From NCBI GenBank assembly GCA_010015805.1, contig ML978132.1:186001-250000 (forward strand): DNA of 64,000 bases, read 5' to 3'. The position numbers were made by a program, and so were the translations under genes. Below the pieces are notes generated by a model that saw only the letters and a program-made list of their open reading frames with translations, searched no databases and had not been told where the DNA came from. Shown piece after piece: positions 1 through 8,717 of the stretch. Each line of letters opens with the position of its first letter. Position 1 is the first letter of the stretch. The DNA comes from Rhizodiscina lignyota (lineage: Eukaryota; Ascomycota; Dothideomycetes; Aulographales; Rhizodiscinaceae).

Positions 1-1811
1 CACCTGCCCTGAGAGGGACGATCCTCGACCGTCATGAAGACGATCGAGTGAACGAACAATCTCCCCTTTTAGACTCGACCGGCTCAGACGACAACGGATC
101 GCTGAAATCAGTAACACCACTTAGTGAACAGTCTTGGAACGGAAATAATGGCGAGGAAACTAAGAGCAGCTGGTACCTCTTCCTCCTCACGTTTGCCGCG
201 CTTGGCCTGCAGATCGGGTGGTCGGTCGAGACGTCCAATGGGTCACCGTACCTGCTATCCCTTGGGCTCAGCAAGTCTATATTGGCGCTTGTGTGGATAG
301 CTGGGCCACTGGCAGGTGTTTTGGTACAACCTTATGTGGGAATAAGAAGTGATCGCTGTCGCTCGAGATGGGGAAAGAGAAGACCTTTCATTGTAGGCGG
401 ATCCATCTCAACAGTCGTGTCTCTCATGGTATTGGCGTGGACAAGGGAGCTCGTAGGAGGCTTCTTGTCCCTGTTTGGAGCAGACCCGGCATCGAAAGGC
501 GTGAAGACATGCATCATGCTCTTCGCAGTCGTCTTTGTCTATGTCTTGGATTTCGCCATCAATGTCCTCCAAGCCGCTATTCGTGCATTTATCGTTGATT
601 GTGCTCCCACGCACCAACAATCGACAGCCAATGCCTGGGCGTCTCGGATCCAAGGGGTCGGCAATATTACCGGCTATATATTTGGCTTCCTCAATCTGCC
701 GAAGATATTTCCGTTTCTTGGGGACACACAATTCAAAGTTCTCTGCGCTATCGCAAGCTTCCTGATGCTGCTCACATCCGGTATCAGTTGCGCAAGCATC
801 CAAGAGAGAGATCCACGCCTAGAAGGCGACCTGCTAGAGCACGATAGCGGGATTATTGCATTTTTCAAGAGCCTATATCACTCCATTCGCCGCCTACCGC
901 CACAGATCACGAAGGTTTGCCAGGTCCAGTTTGCAGCATGGATTGGCTGGTTTCCGTTCCTCTTCTATATCACCACCTACATCGGTGAAATCTATGCGGA
1001 ACCTTTCTTCGAGGAGAATCCGCATATGACTGAAAAGGAGGTGGAGAAACTCTGGGAGAAGGCCACACGTATGGGTACTTTCGCTCTTCTCATCTTCGCC
1101 ATCACGACGTTCGTTGCGAGCGTCTTCCTTCCTATGATAGTAGCGCCCTCGTTCAAAGCACCGCCTCTTCCTGCTGTCACTCCCCTGACCCCGACAACAC
1201 CCTCTGCAAACCTTTCCGGCTCTGGCTACTTTCCTCATTCGCCGAAGCCACCATCTGCGCACAGCAAGCGTATCTGGAATCGCTTCATCTCTCTTTTCAC
1301 ATATTTCCACATCCGCACCTTCACACTCCGCCGCATGTGGTTCCTCTCTCATATCTTCTTCTCGATATGTATGCTTTCCACCTTCTTCATCCGCTCTGTC
1401 CCAGCAGCGACAATTCTTGTCGGCTTCATTGGCATCCCTTGGGCCGTCACCAATTGGGCACCTTTCGCGCTCATCTCAGCTGAGATTAGCAAGCGTGACG
1501 CCATTCGCCGTGGTATTATTCGCCCCCCTGCAACACGCGATGGCGCGCTGCTTGCAGCAGGCGAGGACAATGCGCAAGGTGCAGATCAGGCGGGTGTCGT
1601 GCTGGGCATTCATAATGTCGCACTCAGTGCACCGCAGGTCATCGCGACGTTGATCTCGAGTGCCATTTTCTGGGCGCTGCAGAAGCCAAGGGGCACGCCG
1701 GGTGATGAGAGCGTGGCGTGGACGCTGAGATTTGCCGGTGTTTGTGCGCTTGGTGCGGCTTGGCTAGCAAGACGAGTTGGAGAAGAGGATGCTAATGGGA
1801 TGGACATATGA
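1..1811 (+). CDS. GPH-family sucrose/alpha-glucoside H+ symporter (5' partial)
   Basis: Polytopic membrane transporter of the glycoside-pentoside-hexuronide branch of the MFS, related to plant SUT and fungal sucrose or alpha-glucoside carriers, so likely plasma-membrane proton-coupled disaccharide uptake. The diagnostic loop RSDRCRSRWGKRRPFI lies between the second and third membrane helices, and about 12 hydrophobic segments are visible. A long cytosolic loop rich in Pro, Ser and Thr separates the two halves. The reading frame is open to base 1 with no ATG; the first in-frame start-like codon is a GTG at 48, which is not credible in a fungus, so the gene or its last exon begins upstream. About 603 residues are visible. 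Family assignment is strong; substrate is inferred. Confidence 0.87.
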   Translation, partial: PALRGTILDRHEDDRVNEQSPLLDSTGSDDNGSLKSVTPLSEQSWNGNNGEETKSSWYLFLLTFAALGLQIGWSVETSNGSPYLLSLGLSKSILALVWIAGPLAGVLVQPYVGIRSDRCRSRWGKRRPFIVGGSISTVVSLMVLAWTRELVGGFLSLFGADPASKGVKTCIMLFAVVFVYVLDFAINVLQAAIRAFIVDCAPTHQQSTANAWASRIQGVGNITGYIFGFLNLPKIFPFLGDTQFKVLCAIASFLMLLTSGISCASIQERDPRLEGDLLEHDSGIIAFFKSLYHSIRRLPPQITKVCQVQFAAWIGWFPFLFYITTYIGEIYAEPFFEENPHMTEKEVEKLWEKATRMGTFALLIFAITTFVASVFLPMIVAPSFKAPPLPAVTPLTPTTPSANLSGSGYFPHSPKPPSAHSKRIWNRFISLFTYFHIRTFTLRRMWFLSHIFFSICMLSTFFIRSVPAATILVGFIGIPWAVTNWAPFALISAEISKRDAIRRGIIRPPATRDGALLAAGEDNAQGADQAGVVLGIHNVALSAPQVIATLISSAIFWALQKPRGTPGDESVAWTLRFAGVCALGAAWLARRVGEEDANGMDI

Positions 1812-2505
1812 TGATGACTCTTTGTATACTATGTACAGCTAGAGATGTCTCACTGTTGTAGGATACGAACGCAAGTGGAAAGAGCAACGTAAAAAGGTGT
1901 CTTCAATATATCAAATCTTTGCCTAGTCTCAAGGCTCTGGCCGAAGAGCTGGTGCAGCAAGATGGCGTGATCCAGATACGCCTTGAAGCCAGCAGCGCTG
2001 CTCAAGCTCTCAATGAGGAAGTCCAGCTGAGCAAATCTGTGCATGCTGGGAAAGGGATACTGATAATCGCATCTCTCAGAATCTTCTCGGCCTTGCCAAA
2101 TCTTGTCAGGAAGACGGCTGTCAATTCGCAGACTTTCTTGGAGCCTTAATTCCAGAGAGGCAATCGCCAAATATCATCCAGAGCGCACAGAGAGAGCTTG
2201 AATACCAATTGAATCTTTTCAAATCAAGAATTTTACCCAATAGCTCGACAAACTTGGCAACTTCTTAATATTTGCAACCGTTCTTGCCCTTCGTACATTA
2301 GTCTATGGCGGGAATGCCAGCAGATCGTCTTGGTGACATCCTCAAGACAAGGAGACACAGCATAAACGCATAGAAGTTATGATCTAATGAACGGACCGCT
2401 AAGATAAGTCTTTAAGCGAAATGCTACAACCACGCCGCCCAAATTTCCAATGCACCAAACCGAGAGAGCTGACCAAGAGCCCGAGCGACATGCGGCGCTT
2501 TGACA
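1812..2505. other. Intergenic, no supported gene
   Basis: Lies between the 3' ends of the transporter and the minus-strand Hce2 gene. A roughly 106-codon minus-strand open frame at 1850-2170 lacks an ATG at its head and resembles nothing I know. No promoter, RNA gene or clear repeat is visible. Confidence 0.5.
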
Positions 2506-2982
2506 CTAGGTATGGAACAAACCCCAGGTTACTTGAGTGTTTGGAAGTAATTCCTGTTGGCAAGACATGACCCCCTGGGCTCCAATCTTACCGTTCGTCG
2601 ACGGGAATTTGCTGATGGCGGTGTTGATGACGTCGATCATGTCCTGGCCGCCAATCTCCAACACGCCGCCTCCGTCGAATTGGACTCCGAACCCGCAAGT
2701 GTTGGCTTTCACCACTGTACTTTGCTCGAAGTCGGAGATGTCATAGGTCATGCCTGGTATGATATCCGTGATCATAGCCTTGCAGTCTGCGATGAGCGGT
2801 GAACCGTCGCTGGTCTGATTGATGAACGTCGAATCGCCGCAATCATTGACGCTCTGCCGCTTGAACAGCGTCGATGTCGCGACGTCGTTTTCGGTCGTTG
2901 CCGCTCGAGCTTTCAGCGGAGCCGCTCGCGCAGCCACGCAAAGCGTGACGGCCACGATGATTGTTTTTTGGACGAATTTCAT
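2506..2982 (-). CDS. Hce2/Ecp2-type secreted effector candidate
   Basis: Secreted protein of 158 residues with an Hce2 domain (homologue of Cladosporium fulvum Ecp2, a putative necrosis-inducing factor). Residues 1-20 are a signal peptide (MKFVQKTIIVAVTLCVAARA), followed by a short pro-segment ending in a Lys-Arg Kex2-like site, then the mature domain beginning NDCGDSTF. Four cysteines sit in the family's spacing (NDCG, ADCK, NTCGFG, MSCQQ) and the protein ends in the typical W-x-x-FHT. The ATG at 2982 was chosen because upstream in-frame codons are non-ATG and would spoil the signal peptide. Single exon. It is head-to-head with a paralogue at 4012; a TATAAA lies about 165 bp upstream. Host role is inferred from the family. 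Confidence 0.88.
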   Translation of the reverse strand: MKFVQKTIIVAVTLCVAARAAPLKARAATTENDVATSTLFKRQSVNDCGDSTFINQTSDGSPLIADCKAMITDIIPGMTYDISDFEQSTVVKANTCGFGVQFDGGGVLEIGGQDMIDVINTAISKFPSTNGKIGAQGVMSCQQELLPNTQVTWGLFHT

Positions 2983-3147
2983 GTTGATGATTGTGATTGT
3001 TGAAAAAAGAATGCAAGGACAGAATGAGAAACAGAAAACAAAGGAAAAAAGGATCAAGGAAAAAGATTAAGGAAACTGCTTTGAATGAGGGTGGGAGAAT
3101 ATGCTTTGAATGGTAGACGCTGCTTCACTCTTCTCGGACATAGTGTG

Positions 3148-3153
3148 TTTTAT
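3148..3153 (-). promoter_or_regulatory. TATA box for the minus-strand Hce2 gene
   Basis: TATAAA on the minus strand about 165 bp before the ATG at 2982, mirroring the arrangement on the other side. Confidence 0.5.
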
Positions 3154-3564
3154 AGCCAATTCCATTGAGTACGGCTCAAGCTTGAAAGCATCCCACCGCT
3201 ATCGAGATGTTCCAAATCTAATTTCGTCGGACCAGACGGCTACGCCCTGGCATGAAAGCCGCAGATAACCCTACACGAGAAAGCCAACCATGGCACGTCA
3301 AACACAGATCGACAAGCTATTTTCTGTGCCATCCTGTGAATGTTTCCGACGCTAGACTTCGAATTCTTAGGGGGGCAATAGTCAACCAGTCATCTCGAAG
3401 TAGGCTTGACCAGTCACAAGCCGCTGTATGGGACCATGAAGGCGGAGCGACAACAGTAATGGTTCCATCAGGTGGTCAGGGCGCCGAACAAGCTCAGCCA
3501 AGCTTTATCGAGCCGTCGAATTGAATTGCTTTCGCGATGCGGTGAATACTCGCGTCCTAGAATA

Positions 3565-3713
3565 CCGTAAAAATCGGCGACATTCGCTTTGCGCTAAAAC
3601 CGGGTGGCTATGCACTGGTTGTTACAGTGCTGGTACACTGGTCCAAAGATATCTGTGCACAGCCACCCTGCCACCCGTTGTTAGCGCAAAGCGAATGTCG
3701 CCGATTTTTACGG
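3565..3713. mobile_element. Small inverted-repeat element (MITE-like) flanked by TA
   Basis: A 149-bp sequence whose ends are perfect 33-bp inverted repeats: left arm 3565-3597 starting ccgtaaaaatcggcgacatt, right arm 3681-3713 its exact reverse complement. The similarity continues imperfectly inward (gggtggc-type motifs near 3605 and 3665), so the whole element can fold into a long hairpin. Both ends are flanked by TA, as expected for the TA target duplication of Tc1/mariner-type elements. It encodes nothing. A non-autonomous MITE is the best reading; a hairpin regulatory element is the alternative. Confidence 0.75.
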
Positions 3714-3854
3714 TAACAACACTGGCTCCTTGCTGCGAAGCAGTGCTACTGGCCATCTCGTCACCGTCGCCTCTTCGAACAACCGGAGCACCGGTCACTG
3801 GAGCTCGCATGTTCAGCGCGCAAGTGTCCAGATGGCTGTACGGAGTAGGTGGAC

Positions 3855-3860
3855 TATAAA
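3855..3860 (+). promoter_or_regulatory. TATA box for the plus-strand Hce2 gene
   Basis: TATAAA about 155 bp before the ATG at 4012, followed by a long CT-rich leader typical of well-expressed fungal genes. It lies about 140 bp downstream of the inverted-repeat element. Confidence 0.5.
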
Positions 3861-4011
3861 GTCGAACCGTACGCTTTTCAGTCTCTCCTTTCCCACCAGC
3901 ATATTCAAACTATTATCAAAGCACCACGCCTTAGACTTTCCCTTTTTTATTTCCTTCTCTTTATTTTCCTTTTTCCCTTTTTCCCTTTTGAATACTACAA
4001 CCACTCTCATT

Positions 4012-4464
4012 ATGGGTTTTATCAGATTTTTCATGGTGCTAGCCGCTACCTTTGCTGCCGTAACGGCAGCGCCGGCATCTCCTGCTACTCTTCTCGCGAG
4101 ACAGTCCTCCAACGACTGCGGAAGCTCGAGTTTCGTGAATCAAAGCAGCGGCGGCTCTCCTACAGTCAGCGATTGCCAGGCCTTGGCAGACAAGTTCAGT
4201 AACCAAGTGGGACAAAGGTCCTTGTCGGGCGGCAGTCAGGTCACGGTGGACTCCTCCGGCACCTGCGGTTTCGGAGCACAAGGCAACACCAACACCGAGG
4301 GCGCCATATACTTCATTGGCAATCAAGATGCCGCGGATATCATCAACTCCGCAATCCAGCAGTTCGGCTCCACTGGCGTCGTCGGTGCGGAAGGAAAGAT
4401 GAGTTGCCAGGCGCTAGTGCTTGGGGGTAACGCGGATGTCAACTGGGCCGTCTTCCATACTTGA
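4012..4464 (+). CDS. Hce2/Ecp2-type secreted effector candidate (paralogue)
   Basis: Secreted protein of 150 residues, clearly homologous to the minus-strand neighbour. Signal peptide MGFIRFFMVLAATFAAVTA, a short pro-segment ending in LLARQ, then a mature Hce2 domain starting NDCGSSSFVNQSSGGSP. Four cysteines match the family spacing (NDCG, SDCQ, GTCGFG, MSCQ) and the C-terminus is W-A-V-FHT. The ATG at 4012 is the one giving a proper signal peptide; the upstream in-frame extension is leader sequence. Single exon. The middle of the domain is more Ser/Gly-rich than in the paralogue, suggesting divergence after duplication. Function is inferred from Ecp2-like proteins and not shown here. Confidence 0.88.
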   Translation: MGFIRFFMVLAATFAAVTAAPASPATLLARQSSNDCGSSSFVNQSSGGSPTVSDCQALADKFSNQVGQRSLSGGSQVTVDSSGTCGFGAQGNTNTEGAIYFIGNQDAADIINSAIQQFGSTGVVGAEGKMSCQALVLGGNADVNWAVFHT

Positions 4465-5704
4465 GTCGGCAAAGTGGTATGGAATGTTAGCTGCCTAGCA
4501 TTGTCTTCATGTATTTTGGCGTCGTCTTTTAGCTTTGCTCTGCAGCATCTACACTCTCTAAGCCTTCCTAGATACCTTCAATATTGATTCGCTGGATAGT
4601 GCGTGGCATATGGCCTCAGTCGCCTGACCAGTACTCTACTACTTCTCCAAAAACTTGAAGATTTGCGAAGACGGCGGCCCCTTGCTCAATCTGCAAACCT
4701 TTTTCTGAATAATAATAACGGCACAAGAATTACTCCGACGCTCTAAGAGCCGCATCGTGAAGCTCGGGGAAGATGGTAGATAGCTATGGTTCGACTGCGG
4801 CGACGGCATTGGCAGGCGAGGAGATTCCATTCGTCCTAGAATCCAGCAATCTAGAGTCTGTAGTGAAAAGCAACGTCAACAAGACCTAATCTCTGTTTGG
4901 GTTCGAACTACTGCGCACATAACGCTTAAAGGATGTGGGGACGTGTAACAATGAAGTCGTGGAATACCCGTCGAGTGAGAAACTAGGCTTGGCTTGGTTT
5001 ATATGTATGTGGCCGTTTCCCTCGATGCTGGAGACTCCTATCCAGTTCCTACCCCCCTTAGCGCTAGGGCATTCCCAGTAAATAAAGTAGATTACTTGAA
5101 GATATAGTATATAGTAAGTATTATTTTCAAGATTTTTTTTAAAAATAAATAGCTGTCAGAGCCCAGATTATAGTGCTAAAGTTGGTCTTGAGGTGTCAAT
5201 TTCGGACGCTTTTAGGCCCGATAGAGAGATGATATATTGAATTTAAATTTTAGATCTAATGTGGTTTTTCGACATGCACTGAATAACTAGTGGCATAACT
5301 GCAAAGGGCCCCCGCCCTTCCTAATAAACTCAGTCAGTCTGGTTTTCCTTACTGTCTCCCCGAGTCTTCGATTCGGGGGGCCAGTTAGGTTTTGCACTTT
5401 TATTTTCCAAATTCTCCCTTTTTTTAGCATCTAGATAGTATTTTTCTTTTAAGGAAATACGCGTTACTTTACCTACTTTATTTTTAGTTGACTTAGCTGT
5501 GATTCTTCATTGTTTGGCTCATCGCGTTCCGTCGCGGAGCACGTGACATGGCTGGGAGGCTCGGCGCCGGATTAACCATATTTCCAGCCTGAGCCGAAGT
5601 TGAGCCGGAGGTATTTTTGCTTGTAAAGGAGCGATACGATGCTACATAAGTAAAGAGGACCTTCGAAGGAGGGTGATAGATCCGTAGATATATGAATACC
5701 CGAG
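4465..5704. other. Gene-free interval containing an AT-rich island
   Basis: The first 600 bp are ordinary intergenic sequence. From about 5080 to 5510 the composition becomes strongly AT-rich with TTTAAAAATAAATA-type runs, and open frames are short. A small GC-rich hairpin (ccccgagtcttcgattcgggg) lies near 5357-5377. The composition shift suggests a repeat relic mutated by RIP, but no transposon coding remains. Confidence 0.45.
5080..5510. repeat. AT-rich island, possible RIP-degraded repeat relic
   Basis: Abrupt fall in GC content compared with both flanks, many TpA dinucleotides, no coding frame. This is the usual look of an ancient transposon fragment mutated by RIP in ascomycetes. Boundaries are approximate and parentage cannot be told from one copy. 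Confidence 0.4.
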
Positions 5705-6640
5705 TCAAGAATTAAATATTCGACTATACAATATCTCATGTCTCCCCACCCACAGATCCATCACCGGCACCACCTGTCCTGCCTCTTCTGTCTTTCCACT
5801 CCAGCCAACATCCCACCATCCTGCCATTTTCTCCCTTATCAGCTTCTGAACCCCTCCGGACGACAACACCGCCTGCGCTTGGTACGGTCCTAGCACGCTC
5901 GCACGTACGGCGGCACTCACGACCGTTCGGATGTGCGAGAATAGGAACAAGTATGCACTATCCTGCGGCGAGAGCCCGAGAATGAGCGTGAGTACGCCCC
6001 AGAGCGGCGCAAGGTGCGCGTTTAGTGGGAGATCCCAGTCATCTGAGCCCTCCCCATCTTGTGGCGCCAGACTACTATTCAATGCACGGTGTGGCGCACT
6101 GCGAAGCTGCTGGTGGAACTTCGTGAACGCAGAAACGGCATCTGAGATCCTAGGATCAGAAGACGAAGCGTACCCACCGCAGAAGCTCCTCTCCCAAACG
6201 CTCAGCAGCCCCTTACCCTGAGCAACGCTCGCTCTCCGCGCGACGTTGCACAGTATGATCGCGTCGTAGTCATTGTCTAGGTCCCTCAGCCTTCCTGGCT
6301 CCTTGTACGCCGCTAGCACATACGGCAGCGCTGTGCTGGCGAGACTCGCGACGGACAGCTGCAGAAAGCTCTGGAAACTCTGTTGTTGCTGTGACTGTGT
6401 AAAGGTAGGCGAGCGCAAGCGTTGATGTGCAAGGTAGGATTCTAGGCCGCTGGAGAAGGCGAAGGAGCCGAGTGGGAGGGCCGAGTCGGCGAGGAGAAGG
6501 AGAGGGTGAAGAGAGGCCGAGAGGGAAGGTGGTTGTAGCGAAGGTTGTCGAGCAAGACGGGATTTTGCGACGGCAAGGCGGGCCTCTAGGTCTGCGATTT
6601 CGGTTTCTATGTCTTCTCGAGAGGGAGTAGTGGAGGTCAT
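5705..6640 (-). CDS. Urease accessory protein UreF
   Basis: 311-residue UreF, a cytosolic chaperone that acts with UreD and UreG to load nickel into apo-urease. The UreF signature LLLADSALPLGSFAFSSGLE is at about residues 48-67, followed by the all-helical body; the segment AHLAPLWGVLTLILGLS and the C-terminal MDLWVGRHEILYSRIF also fit. The N-terminal 45 residues are a charged helical extension common in fungal UreF. The ATG at 6640 is the first in frame. No other urease genes are nearby, as usual in fungi where urease genes are scattered. Single exon. Confidence 0.9.
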   Translation of the reverse strand: MTSTTPSREDIETEIADLEARLAVAKSRLARQPSLQPPSLSASLHPLLLLADSALPLGSFAFSSGLESYLAHQRLRSPTFTQSQQQQSFQSFLQLSVASLASTALPYVLAAYKEPGRLRDLDNDYDAIILCNVARRASVAQGKGLLSVWERSFCGGYASSSDPRISDAVSAFTKFHQQLRSAPHRALNSSLAPQDGEGSDDWDLPLNAHLAPLWGVLTLILGLSPQDSAYLFLFSHIRTVVSAAVRASVLGPYQAQAVLSSGGVQKLIREKMAGWWDVGWSGKTEEAGQVVPVMDLWVGRHEILYSRIFNS

Positions 6641-7110
6641 GAAGCTGAGATGTGGATGCGGAAAGGGATGAGACGTTTGGAGTTGTGGTGGGGTTCATTT
6701 GGTGGGGTCAAAACAAAGCTAAAATTTTATTCTCGATGATGATAGAGCTCTCGACATCACTGTAGATGGTCTGAATCGAAGGCCCTAGAGGGAGAAAAGT
6801 AAATGATTTTTGCTTTGAGAGTATCTTCTCTTCTTATTCTCGTCTTTCGCATGCTTCCATGTCCCAAAACAAACCCCCAACGCCATATTACTTCTCTCAG
6901 CATATCCAATTCAGGGTCACAGCCGTGTGATACAAACGAAAGAAGAACGAAAGACATATTTACACCCATCTAATAAGCATCACAGCATAACGCTGCATGG
7001 CTCTGTCTTGCAATTTCCCACGGTGCCTGTATAATCGCCTCTAGTCCAAGACCCAACCCGACTCCTTGAAGTATAGAAAGATATATTCAATGTAATCTAG
7101 TATCGACAGC
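6641..7110. other. Intergenic, nothing supported
   Basis: Upstream region of ureF and downstream of the Spo12-like gene. Contains leader-like sequence near 6700; a 70-codon minus frame at 6757-6969 has no recognisable features. Confidence 0.5.
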
Positions 7111-7582
7111 TCAGGAAGATCCTTTCTGGTTGTTGCTTTGAGTCGCGTCCTTCTTCGGTAGGTCTGCGAATGGCGGCGATCGCGTTGTGGTGTCGGCATT
7201 CTTGGTCATCGCCTTCGCAAAGAGAGACTTGGATTTTACGCTGTTATTTATCATAGTGAGCGAAAAGTTTTGCTTTCAATCAGGCCTTGGCTTTATACCT
7301 TTTCGCAATATGCTTGTTCTTGAAAGCGGCGAGCTTTTGCGAGGCAGGCGACATGATGGTGTCAGAGGGAGAAATGTAGGTTTGCTGTGTCCTGTTGTAG
7401 CGAGCATTATCAGTTCAACCCGAAGACTAGCACAGGAGATTCCGATTGACGTACTTATCGTCTTTCAACCTTGACTCCAGCATCTGTCTGTGGTACTCCA
7501 TACTCTTTGGCGCCTCTTTCGTAGGAGATGTGCTCGTAGAAGGGACATTGGCGTCTCGCTCTGAGAGAACGGAGGTCGACAT
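7111..7582 (-). CDS. Spo12-family cell-cycle protein (three exons)
   Basis: Small gene of 116 residues split over exons 7455-7582, 7299-7391 and 7111-7240 (introns 63 and 58 nt, GT-AG, frames add up). The first exon encodes SMEYHRQMLESRLK and the second the family hallmark YISPSDTIMSPASQKLAAFK, followed by a basic Lys-rich stretch and SLF. That is the Spo12 domain; in yeast Spo12 works in the FEAR network of mitotic exit and in meiosis by relieving Fob1/Net1-dependent retention of Cdc14. The Ser/Thr-Pro sites inside the motif are known phospho-sites of the family. Nuclear function is expected. It is divergent from the BTB-like gene. No single exon exceeds 45 codons, so it is easily missed. 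Confidence 0.85.
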
Positions 7583-8717
7583 GATGAGTGGTCTTGAGGG
7601 ATGGTTTTTAATTCAAGTGACAGATTTTATGCAATCGGAGAGTTGTATGCTTGACAATTGGTAGAAGGTAAAGATTCGACTGAGTAGTAAAGGAAGAGGA
7701 AGTAGGACCGTGGGCAAGGTACGATCCAGTCATATCAACATATTTCCCTTTTCGGAAATTATTGGCCGGACAACCCCCACGACGTGGCAAAATCGCCATG
7801 TGCAAAACTCACTTCTATCGAATCCACCAACAGCCTACTTCTATATGATGCACCTCTCATCAAATATTAATTTGGATACTCTCGAAATTCTTCATCTCTC
7901 ACCCGGGCTCTTCGAGAATATGGATATCCGACAATTTAAGCCTCCGCGTGAACGTCAGGCTGGACGAACTGGGCAGAGCGAAGTCGTAGGTTTTAAAATG
8001 CCGTTGACGGAATTTTTCTGGTCAGGGTGCAAGCAGGACTGCATATATGGATGCATTCGATGATAAGTCCATGGCCTTATGAATACGTAGCAAATGATAC
8101 TTGACGAGCAAACTCCGTTGTTCCACAGGAGTTCTCACAGCTAGCTTCTTGGGACCGCCAAAGCGACCACTTTCGCGAGGAAATCGTTTCGAATCATCGA
8201 ATATTTCTTCGCATATGTTGAAGTCTAGTCCTTAGCCCAGCTCACGTAGGCGCCCGAAGTTGCTAGACAGGTCTCACAGCGTGTCACAGATTCATCCTGC
8301 TGACTGCCGCAAGAAAGCGGCGATTTGCAGCTTCGACTCAAACTCAACTTCAACTTCCACTTAGCTCATAATCACAACTCTCAATTCCTATTCACAGCTT
8401 GCCCTACCAGTGCTCGAGCAAGACTTACAGGCTATATTGCTTCCTACTTCTTCCTTTTGTTCCCTTTTCTCTTCCCTTACCAATTCAATTTATCCCCCAG
8501 AGCAACTACTTCAGGCTTTCTCTTCGAGCGCAGCTACTTATAGCTTCCACTCTACTATGCTCACTTCAATCATTTGCATTTTCATTTAAGGTCTGCCTCT
8601 TCGAGCTACAGGCTCATCTACCAACCCTATTCTCCTCCGGTCTTACTGCACTTACGAACCTACATCATCTTCCTCAGATCTAGCTCTTACGTATTTAACT
8701 CCCGTAATTCATCAATC
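7583..8717. promoter_or_regulatory. Divergent promoter region and pyrimidine-rich leader
   Basis: Separates the Spo12-like gene from the BTB-like gene. From about 8330 to 8715 the plus strand is strongly CT-rich with CAATTC/CTCAA motifs, typical of a long fungal 5' leader. A 117-codon frame at 7710-8063 begins with GTG and looks non-coding. Confidence 0.5.

Larger units (their letters stand above)
2983..4011. promoter_or_regulatory. Shared bidirectional promoter region of the two Hce2 genes
   Basis: About 1 kb separates the two divergently transcribed effector candidates. Each side has a TATAAA box at a similar distance from its start codon (3148-3153 on the minus strand, 3855-3860 on the plus strand) followed by a leader rich in A/G or C/T. 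The 149-bp inverted-repeat element at 3565-3713 lies between them, nearer the plus-strand gene. A 90-codon open frame at 3252-3524 is not convincing as a gene. Confidence 0.6.

Noticed and set aside
48-50. GTG as start of the sucrose-type transporter
   Set aside because: Nuclear fungal genes start at ATG and the frame is open to the window edge, so the gene simply begins upstream.
1850-2170. 106-codon minus-strand frame
   Set aside because: No ATG at its head, no recognisable domain and no matching neighbouring exons.
4899-4908. tRNA B-box-like ggttcgaact
   Set aside because: No A box at the right distance and the flanks do not fold into a cloverleaf.
7710-8063. 117-codon plus frame in the Spo12/BTB interval
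   Set aside because: Starts at GTG, no family features, and lies in promoter or leader sequence.
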